NCBI GenBank assembly: GCA_020621905.1
Contig: JAHRYZ010000008.1
Coordinates: 1-39,936, forward strand
Direction: 5' to 3'
Origin: Rhizobium sp.
GTDB lineage: Bacteria > Pseudomonadota > Alphaproteobacteria > Rhizobiales > Rhizobiaceae
Length of the DNA stretch: 39,936 bases
Shown here: positions 34,435-39,936 of the stretch, one piece after another
Position numbering within the stretch: the first letter of the stretch is position 1
Layout: each line of letters begins with the position of its first letter
The notes under the pieces: model-generated
Seen by the model: the letters and a program-made list of their open reading frames with translations, nothing else
The model's database searches: none
What the model was told of the DNA's origin: nothing
Made by a program: the position numbers and the translations under genes

Positions 34435-34446
34435 AGCGGTTGCCGG

Positions 34447-34834
34447 TTAGGCGGCGAAGAAAACGATGTAGCCGGCATAGAGACCGTTCGCCACCAGCAA
34501 GCAGAAGACGGCAAACGAGCCGAGATCCTTGGCGTTGCGGCCCACCGTCGAGATTTCCGGCGAAATGCGGTCGACCACCTCGATCGCCGTGTTGACCGCC
34601 TCGATGCAGAACAGCACCAGCATCAGGATGATGAAGGTGACACCGCCAAGCGTCGCGCCGACGAAGCGAACGCGCAAGGCCGATGACCAGCGCCAGCAGC
34701 TCGTATGAAACGCCGCCCGCCGATCAGCCGGCGAAAGCCTGGAGGGCGACCGACGCGAAGAAATGGGCGTGCCGTCTTCTTTCGATCGCCGCCCGGCCTT
34801 GCCGCGCTTTCTTGTCGCACGCGGCGTTAGCCAC
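34447..34834 (-). CDS. dgkA: Diacylglycerol kinase, N-terminal half frameshifted
   Basis: The C-terminal part is clear: [36 protein letters not shown] is the DgkA signature with the E-x-x-NTAIE catalytic helix, followed by [13 protein letters not shown] and a final membrane helix. Upstream, [11 protein letters not shown] and [13 protein letters not shown] are in other frames, so small indels occur around 34670-34735. The start is not certain; GTG 34834 overlapping the cobT stop, or GTG 34820, are candidates. DgkA recycles diacylglycerol to phosphatidic acid in the inner membrane. As written, its frame joins the cobT frame into one long ORF, which is an artefact. EVVDRIS is one residue shorter than the usual motif. 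Confidence 0.82.
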
Positions 34835-35835
34835 CGACTTCGTGGATACCTGGCGTTTGGAAGGTCGCCATGCCGGAATGGCAGGCGGCGGCGCCTGACG
34901 ATGCCGGCGCGGCGGCACCTGTGCCCTCGCCGCATGCCGAGCGCCAGGAGCGGCGTCTTGCCGAGTTTCTCGATCGCCTTCAGATGGCCCGGCTCGCCGG
35001 ACACGTGACCGATCAGGCAGTGGTCGAGCGCCGACGGATTGACGGCCTTGAGGATGGCTGCGGCCGAGGTCGCGACATAGCCGTCGATCAGCACGGGGAT
35101 CTTCTGCATCCGGCAGGCGAGGATGGCGCCGGCCATGGCGGCGATCTCGCGCCCGCCGAGGCGGCGGAGAATCTCCAGCGGGTCGCCGAGATGGTCCTTG
35201 TGGAATTCGACGGCGGTCTTCACCGCGTCGATCTTGCGCTTCAGCACGTCGCCTTCCGATCCAGTACCCGGACCGACCCATTCCTCGGCCGTGCCGCCGT
35301 AGAGCGCCAGATTGATCGCGGCGGCGATCGTCGTGTTGCCGATGCCCATTTCCCCGATGCATAGCAGGTCGGTGCCGCCGGCGATCGCCTCCATGCCGAA
35401 GGCCATGGTCGCGGCGCAGTCGCGCTCGGAAAGGGCGGCCTCGCAGGTGATGTCGCCGGTCGGATAGTCGAGCGCCAGGTCGAAGATCTTCAGGCCGAGA
35501 TCATAGGTCGCGCAGATCTGGTTGATCGCCGCCCCGCCGGCGGCGAAGTTCTCGACCATCTGCTGCGTCACCGACGACGGATAGGGCGTGATCCCGTGCT
35601 TGGTCACGCCGTGATTGCCGGCGAAGATGGCGACCAGCGGGCGCGTGACGGCCGGTGGACGGCCGGTCCAGGCGGCGAGCCAGAAGGCGATCTCCTCGAG
35701 CCGGCCCAGCGCGCCGGCCGGCTTGGTCAGCTGCCGGTCACGCTCGCGCGCCGCCACCAGCGCCGCAGTATCGGGACCGGGCAGGTCACGCAACAGCGCA
35801 CGGAAATCGTCGAATGGCAGGCCGGTCACGGTCAT
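34827..35835 (-). CDS. cobT: Nicotinate-nucleotide-dimethylbenzimidazole phosphoribosyltransferase, C-terminus frameshifted
   Basis: About 337 residues. The frame is intact from [22 protein letters not shown] through [46 protein letters not shown] (the GEMGIGNTT(x)A signature), GPGTG and LLALGMR. After that single bases are missing around 34890-34930; the expected C-terminus [18 protein letters not shown] with TAA at 34827 is readable in the other frame. It activates dimethylbenzimidazole as alpha-ribazole phosphate for the lower ligand of cobalamin. It is divergent from cobS, its pathway partner, with a perfect palindrome between them. Confidence 0.92.
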
Positions 35836-35921
35836 GAGTAAGCTTCCTTGTAATCTGCGTCGAAATCGGGCTTTGTTGGCTCCTCTAATACGGACCGCGC
35901 CCTGCCGCAACAAGCCAAAAA

Positions 35922-35935
35922 ACGGTGCGCACCGT
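35922..35935. promoter_or_regulatory. Perfect 14-bp palindrome between cobT and cobS
   Basis: ACGGTGCGCACCGT equals its own reverse complement. It lies centrally in the 128-bp divergent region, 28 bases before the cobS start. It is a candidate operator for both cobalamin genes. Confidence 0.5.
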
Positions 35936-35963
35936 CGTCTTTGCAATGGAGTGAACCGATCCC

Positions 35964-36749
35964 ATGGATTGGCGTGCCTATCTGACCGACACCGCCCGGG
36001 CGGTCTCTTTCCTCAGCCGGATCACCGTGCCGGCCCGCGTTTTCGAAGGCCATGACGGCAGTCTGTCGCGCGGGGTCAGGGCCTTTCCGCTGGCCGGCCT
36101 GCTGGTCGCCCTGCCGGCGGCCGCGACACTCGGCCTCATGCTTCTGCTCGACGCGAGCCCTCTCCTTGCCGCCTTTGCCGCGCTTGCCGTGCAGGCCGGC
36201 GTGACCGGCGCGCTGCATGAGGACGGCCTGTCGGACGCCGTCGACGGCCTTGGCGGAGGACGCGATCGCGACCATGCGCTGGCGATCATGAAGGACAGCC
36301 GCATCGGCTCCTATGGTGCCGTTGCCCTGGTCATCGCCTATGGGCTTCGCGCCGCCGCGATCGCGGAACTGGCCACGCATCTCGGCCCCCTCGCCGCCTC
36401 TCTTTGCCTGCTGGCCGTCGCCGCGCTCAGCCGCGCGCTGATGGTATGGCACTGGTCGGCGCTCCCGCCGGCGCGCACCGGCGGCCTGGCGGTCGCAGCC
36501 GGTGCGCCGCTCAAGTCCTCGCTGAACAGCGCGCTCGTCACCGGCCTCGTGCTCGCCGCGGCCCTGATGGTTCCCTCGGCCTCGCTGTCGCTTCCCGCCG
36601 TGCTGGTCGCGGCCGCTGCCGCCCGACTTCACCGCCGGTCCGCCGCGGGCGGCAGCCACACGGCGATACGTCGGGCCGCAACGGGTGACGGAATCGCAGC
36701 GCTGCGCCCGCTGGCAGCCCCCGAGCACCCGATAATCCCGACCCCGTAA
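35964..36749 (+). CDS. cobS: Adenosylcobinamide-GDP ribazoletransferase, C-terminus frameshifted
   Basis: An integral membrane protein of about 260 residues. [15 protein letters not shown] (N-terminal FxTR-like motif), [38 protein letters not shown] (the DG(x)(x)D catalytic region) and FPLAGLLV membrane helices identify it. From about 36620 the frame departs: the expected GG(x)TGDTLGAAQRVTEIAALCALAA tail is visible only in pieces because several single G/C bases are missing. It joins adenosylcobinamide-GDP and alpha-ribazole phosphate. It is divergent from cobT; the end at 36749 is that of the frame as written and may be wrong. Confidence 0.9.
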   Translation: MDWRAYLTDTARAVSFLSRITVPARVFEGHDGSLSRGVRAFPLAGLLVALPAAATLGLMLLLDASPLLAAFAALAVQAGVTGALHEDGLSDAVDGLGGGRDRDHALAIMKDSRIGSYGAVALVIAYGLRAAAIAELATHLGPLAASLCLLAVAALSRALMVWHWSALPPARTGGLAVAAGAPLKSSLNSALVTGLVLAAALMVPSASLSLPAVLVAAAAARLHRRSAAGGSHTAIRRAATGDGIAALRPLAAPEHPIIPTP

Positions 36750-36761
36750 CCGAGCCGCCTG

Positions 36762-36972
36762 ATGGGATCGCCCTGCATCGTCTGCTCGATCGACATGAAC
36801 ACGGTTACTGCTTCGGCTGCGGCCGCACCAGCGACGAGATCGGCGCCTGACGGCTATACCGACGCCGAGCGCCGCCGATCAACCGCCTGCCCGCGCGCTC
36901 GAGACCGTCGAGCGCAAGCCACGCCGCGAGACCCGCCGCAGCCGCATGGCCAGGGAGCGGGAGACCAATTGA
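36762..36972 (+). CDS. DUF1289 domain protein, frameshifted
   Basis: The N-terminus SPCIVCSIDMNT and the Cys-rich YCFGCGRTSDEIGA segment, readable across frames, match DUF1289, a small CxxC-rich family of about 60-70 residues. The final part, TVERKPRRETRRSRMARERETN, is in another frame and ends at TGA 36972, which overlaps the next ATG as TGATG. Several single-base losses occur across it. The function is unknown; it may bind metal or Fe-S through its cysteines. Because of the breaks, the frame as written fuses to the downstream protease. Confidence 0.72.
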
Positions 36973-37670
36973 TGCGGCTGATCATCGTTCTTGCCATTCT
37001 CGGCTTCGGCCTCGCCGTGCTCGTCGTCAACCACGACACCGGACAGAGCTTCGGCATGGCCAACGAGGATTTCGGCAGCTTCATCCGCCTGCTGCCCTTC
37101 GCCGCCCTGCTGTCGGTCGGCCTTGTCGCCTCGCGCCGCTCGCTGGGCGAGAGCGCCCGGCAGCTCGCCGTCTGGCTGCTGATCATGCTCGCGCTCGTCA
37201 CCGGCTATCTCTACCGCATGGAATTGCAGTCGATCGGAGACCGGCTGCTGGCCGGGCTCATCCCCGGCCACGCCGTGGTCGTCACCACCAGCGAGGGCGC
37301 GGCGGAGGTCATCCTGCACAAGTCGCTCGGCGGCCATTTCGAAACCTCGGTCGACGTCAACGGGGTATCGGTTCCGGTGCTGATCGACACCGGCGCGAGC
37401 GCCGTGGCTCTGCGCTACGAGGATGCCATGCGCATCGGCATCGATCCCGCCGACCTCGCCTTCACCCAGACGATCCTGACGGCCAACGGTCGGGCCATGG
37501 CGGCGCCGGTCCGCCTGCGGCAGGTGGCGCTTGGTCCGATCCTGCGCGAAGGCATCCAGGCCGCCGTGATCGAAAAGGGCCAGCTCGACCAGAGCCTGCT
37601 CGGCATGAGCTTCCTGTCGACGCTCGGCTCGCTGCAGATGCAGAGCGACGAACTGCGCCTGCGCGACTGA
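36972..37670 (+). CDS. Retropepsin-like aspartic protease (TIGR02281-type)
   Basis: 232 residues. Three hydrophobic helices at the N-terminus (LIIVLAILGFGLAVLVV; LLPFAALLSVGLVA; LAVWLLIMLALVTGYLY) precede a periplasm-facing domain with VLIDTGASAVALRYEDA, the catalytic DTGA(S) at D139, and LLGMSFLSTLGSLQM, the closing LLGM(x)FL motif. It is a single-domain protease that probably dimerises. The start at 36972 overlaps the DUF1289 stop. The substrate is unknown. Confidence 0.9.
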   Translation: MRLIIVLAILGFGLAVLVVNHDTGQSFGMANEDFGSFIRLLPFAALLSVGLVASRRSLGESARQLAVWLLIMLALVTGYLYRMELQSIGDRLLAGLIPGHAVVVTTSEGAAEVILHKSLGGHFETSVDVNGVSVPVLIDTGASAVALRYEDAMRIGIDPADLAFTQTILTANGRAMAAPVRLRQVALGPILREGIQAAVIEKGQLDQSLLGMSFLSTLGSLQMQSDELRLRD

Positions 37671-37677
37671 ACGGTGG

Positions 37678-38439
37678 TCAGGCGCGCAGCTTGTAGCCCG
37701 TGCGGAACACCCAGGCGAGAAAGCCGAGGCAGACGGCGAGGAACAGGCCGATCATGCCGAGGCTGATCAGCGGATGCACGTCCGACACCTCGAAGAAGCT
37801 CCAGCGGAAGCCGCTCACCAGATAGAGCACCGGATTGAAATGGCTGACCGTCTGCCAGAAGGGCGGCAGCACGCTCACCGAGTAGAAGGTGCCGCCGAGG
37901 AAGGTCAGCGGCGGAACGACCAGCATCGGTACCATGCTCAGCTGTTCGAAGTTCTTCGCCCAGATGCCGATGATGAATCCGGCCAGGCTGAAGGCGATCG
38001 CCGTCAGCAGCATGAAGAACAGCATCAGGACAGGGTGATCGATGCGCAGGTCGACGAAGAAGGCGGCCGTGGCGAGAATGATCAGGCCGATGATCATGCC
38101 CTTGGTCGCCGCTGCGCCGACATAGCCGATGAGGATTTCCGTCATGGCGATCGGCGCCGAGAGGATCTCGTAGATCGTGCCGGTGAATTTCGGGAAATAG
38201 ATGCCGCTCGAGCCGTTCGCCACGCACTGGGTGATCAGCGTCAGCATGATCAGGCCCGGGGTGATGAAGCCGCCATAGCCGACGCCGTCGACCGGCTCCA
38301 TGCGCGAACCGACGGCCGCGCCGAAGACGATGAAGTAGAGCGCCGTGGTAATGACCGGCGAGACCACGCTCTGCAGCAGGGTGCGGCGCGTGCGCGCCAT
38401 TTCGTAATAATAGATCGCCTTGATCGCTTCGAAATTCAT
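37678..38439 (-). CDS. ABC-2-type exporter permease (YadH-like)
   Basis: 253 residues with six membrane helices. [28 protein letters not shown] is the ABC-2 permease start, and [44 protein letters not shown] is the diagnostic ABC-2 segment, close to YadH/NodJ. It exports an unknown compound. Its start overlaps the ATPase stop as ATGA, so the two are translationally coupled. Confidence 0.92.
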   Translation of the reverse strand: MNFEAIKAIYYYEMARTRRTLLQSVVSPVITTALYFIVFGAAVGSRMEPVDGVGYGGFITPGLIMLTLITQCVANGSSGIYFPKFTGTIYEILSAPIAMTEILIGYVGAAATKGMIIGLIILATAAFFVDLRIDHPVLMLFFMLLTAIAFSLAGFIIGIWAKNFEQLSMVPMLVVPPLTFLGGTFYSVSVLPPFWQTVSHFNPVLYLVSGFRWSFFEVSDVHPLISLGMIGLFLAVCLGFLAWVFRTGYKLRA

Positions 38440-39360
38440 CTGCCTTCTCCGATCAGGGAAACGAAAATGTCTTCCAGCGAGGTCTGGTGGGTCGACAGGT
38501 CGGCAAAACCGATGCCCGCCGCCTCGACGGCTGCCAAGAGCCGCGCGATGCCGCCGTGATTGCTCTCGTCGTCATACTGGTAAACCAGCTGCTCGCCGGT
38601 CTCGGACAGCGAGAGGTTCCAGGCGGCAAGCGCCTCGGGTATCTCGCTGATCGGCGCCTTCAATTCGATGCTCAGCTGCTTGCCGCCGAGCTTGCGCATC
38701 AGCGTGTCCTTGTCCTCGACCAGCATCAGCCGGCCACGGTCGATGATGCCGATGCGGTCGGCGATCTCCTGCGCTTCCTCGATGTAGTGGGTGGTGAGGA
38801 TGATGGTCACGCCCCCTTCGCGCAGGCGGCGCACCAGCTGCCACATGTCCTTGCGCAGGCTGACATCGACGCCGGCGGTCGGCTCGTCGAGAAACAGGAT
38901 GCGCGGCTCGTGCGACAAGGCTTTGGCGATCAACACCCGGCGCTTCATGCCGCCCGACAGTTCGCGCAGCGTTGTTGCGCTTCTCGAACAGCGTCAGTTC
39001 GCGCAGCAGCTTGTCGATATGCTCCGGCGCCGGCTTCTTCCCGTTCAGGCCGCGGGAGAAGCTGACCGTGTTGACCACGGTCTCGAACATGTCGGTGGTC
39101 AGTTCCTGCGGCACCAGGCCGATCAGACCGCGGGTCTTGCGGAAGTCGCGCACCACGTCGTAGCCGTCCACCGTCACCGAGCCTTCGCTCGGATTGGCGA
39201 TACCGCAGATGATGGAGATCAGCGTCGTCTTGCCTGCGCCGTTCGGGCCGAGCAAGGCAAGGATCTCGCCCTCCTCGATGTCGAGCGACACGTCGTCGAG
39301 CGCCTTGAACCCGTTGGCATAGGTCTTGGAGAGGGAACGCACGGAAATGATGGGGGCCAT
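38436..39360 (-). CDS. ABC exporter ATP-binding protein (YadG-like), one frameshift
   Basis: The first frame (start 39360, [17 protein letters not shown]) holds Walker [12 protein letters not shown] and the Q-loop LVPQELT. The second frame, from about 38975, holds [32 protein letters not shown] (Walker B and D-loop) and TTHYIEEAQ (H-loop). The signature motif LSGGMKRR is readable only across the join, where one or two bases near AAC AAC GCT GCG CGA ACT are wrong. It powers the downstream permease. All catalytic motifs survive, so the break is likely an error. Confidence 0.88.
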
Positions 39361-39469
39361 GGCCGGAGACTCCGGATGGGAGGAAGGTCGTCTGCCCTAT
39401 ATAGGCAGCGCGCCGGCGATTGCCAGCGTTCCGCCCGGCCTCGGGCGGACCGGAAGATGCGGGCAGGCC

Positions 39470-39936
39470 TCAGCCGCCGGTGGCGAGCATCCGCAGGAGC
39501 GTGTTGTCGGAATAGACCCGGTTGCGGCCGTAGCGCTTGGCGAGATAGAGAAACTGGTCTGCCGCGTTGAGGTAATTGCTGAAATTCTCCAGCCCCGCCA
39601 CTTCGGCAACCCCGATCGACGCGGTCACCGCGATGTCGGTATCGTCGAGCGCGACCCGCAATTCGGCCACGCACCGGCGCACGGTTTCGCAGAACTGGCT
39701 TGCGCTCTCGCAATCCATGCCTGTCAGCAGAATGCCGAACTCCTCGCCACCGAGCCGCGCCAGCAGGTAGTCGTTGTCTTCCACCAGGCTCGACAGCCGC
39801 GTGGCGACGGCCTTCAGCACGCGGTCACCAATCTCGTGTCCGTAGGTGTCGTTGAGCTGCTTGAAATGATCGATGTCGAGCATGGCCATGCTGCAGGCCT
39901 CTCCCCTATCGAGGCAGCTCGCGACACGGGCAGGGC
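39470..39936 (-). CDS. GGDEF-domain protein (diguanylate cyclase), C-terminal part (cut by window edge)
   Basis: The frame is open to the right edge. It contains CSMAMLDIDHFKQLNDTYGHEIGDRVLK, LARLGGEEFGILL (active GGEEF) and SIGVAEVAGLENFSNYLNAADQFLYLAKRYGRNRV. It should synthesise cyclic di-GMP. The N-terminal sensory region lies outside the window. It is upstream of the ABC exporter on the same strand, with about 110 bp between. Confidence 0.9.
   Translation of the reverse strand, partial: PARVASCLDRGEACSMAMLDIDHFKQLNDTYGHEIGDRVLKAVATRLSSLVEDNDYLLARLGGEEFGILLTGMDCESASQFCETVRRCVAELRVALDDTDIAVTASIGVAEVAGLENFSNYLNAADQFLYLAKRYGRNRVYSDNTLLRMLATGG

Noticed and set aside
35836-35963. Possible cobalamin riboswitch between cobT and cobS
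   Set aside because: The gap is only 128 bases, is shared by divergent genes, and lacks a recognisable B12-box.
38960-38990. Programmed frameshift in the ABC ATPase
   Set aside because: No slippery heptamer or stimulatory structure was seen; the break falls directly before the signature motif, and similar breaks occur in many unrelated genes here.
1-39936. tRNA, rRNA or mobile elements
   Set aside because: No tRNA cloverleaf, rRNA segment, transposase, integrase or terminal inverted repeats were recognised by eye. A covariance-model scan would be needed to exclude small RNAs.

Overview
The window is a stretch of high-G+C chromosomal DNA from an alphaproteobacterium, most likely a member of the Rhizobiaceae (Rhizobium/Agrobacterium/Ensifer/Shinella group). 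The basis is gene content: rpiA next to a DUF2059 gene and gor, a usg gene, the aerobic-type cobT/cobS pair, an mobAB pair, a PdhS/DivJ-like histidine kinase, a YcbB-like L,D-transpeptidase and a perfect CtrA box. The genus is an inference; no rRNA or tRNA gene is present. I saw no insertion sequence, prophage, integrase, CRISPR array or origin. The window looks like core chromosome with a small arsenic operon.

Layout. 1-6.6 kb: gor (cut by the left edge), DUF2059 protein, rpiA, then divergent gph, the L,D-transpeptidase, and the arsR-arsC-acr3 operon on the minus strand. 6.7-11.5 kb: fumC (class II), an orphan ribbon-helix-helix protein, a class I Fe-S fumarase with a strong terminator, and a GGEEF diguanylate cyclase. 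11.5-14.9 kb: M15 peptidase, PPOX-type flavoprotein, alpha/beta hydrolase with a divergent MarR regulator, and a DUF971 protein. 15-19.6 kb: moaA, two exporters (DMT and Bcr/CflA-type MFS), mobA and mobB, closely packed. 19.6-22.2 kb: a large OmpA-family protein with a 36-bp/12-residue repeat tract. 22.5-25.5 kb: a polar amino acid ABC uptake system (binding protein and two permeases, no ATPase in view) and usg behind a perfect CtrA box. 25.5-34.4 kb: DUF2270 protein, TPR-methyltransferase, small cytochrome c, HIBADH-family dehydrogenase, AlkD-like protein, Lrp regulator, UDG-family protein, GST, SNase-like nuclease, histidine kinase and a secreted EEP hydrolase. 34.4-39.9 kb: dgkA, cobT, divergent cobS, DUF1289 protein, retropepsin-like protease, a YadGH-like ABC exporter and a second GGEEF protein cut by the right edge.

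Functional themes are carbon metabolism (rpiA, gph, two fumarases), molybdenum cofactor (moaA, mobA, mobB), cobalamin lower-ligand assembly (cobT, cobS), the envelope (L,D-transpeptidase, M15 peptidase, OmpA protein, dgkA), and DNA maintenance (AlkD, UDG-like, SNase).

A major caution: at least nine genes (gph, L,D-transpeptidase, M15 peptidase, mobB, OmpA protein, dgkA/cobT, cobS, DUF1289, ABC ATPase), and probably marR, carry short clusters of 1-2 base indels. Most are losses inside G/C runs, and family motifs continue intact in another frame. This looks like sequence or assembly error rather than gene decay, and it creates false ORFs such as an apparent CobT-DgkA fusion.

I did not find a clear undescribed multi-gene system. 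The best leads are regulatory: the perfect CtrA box ahead of usg, the marR operator with a 7-codon leader overlapping the marR start, the perfect 14-bp palindrome between cobT and cobS, and the fumarase pair enclosing an orphan RHH protein.
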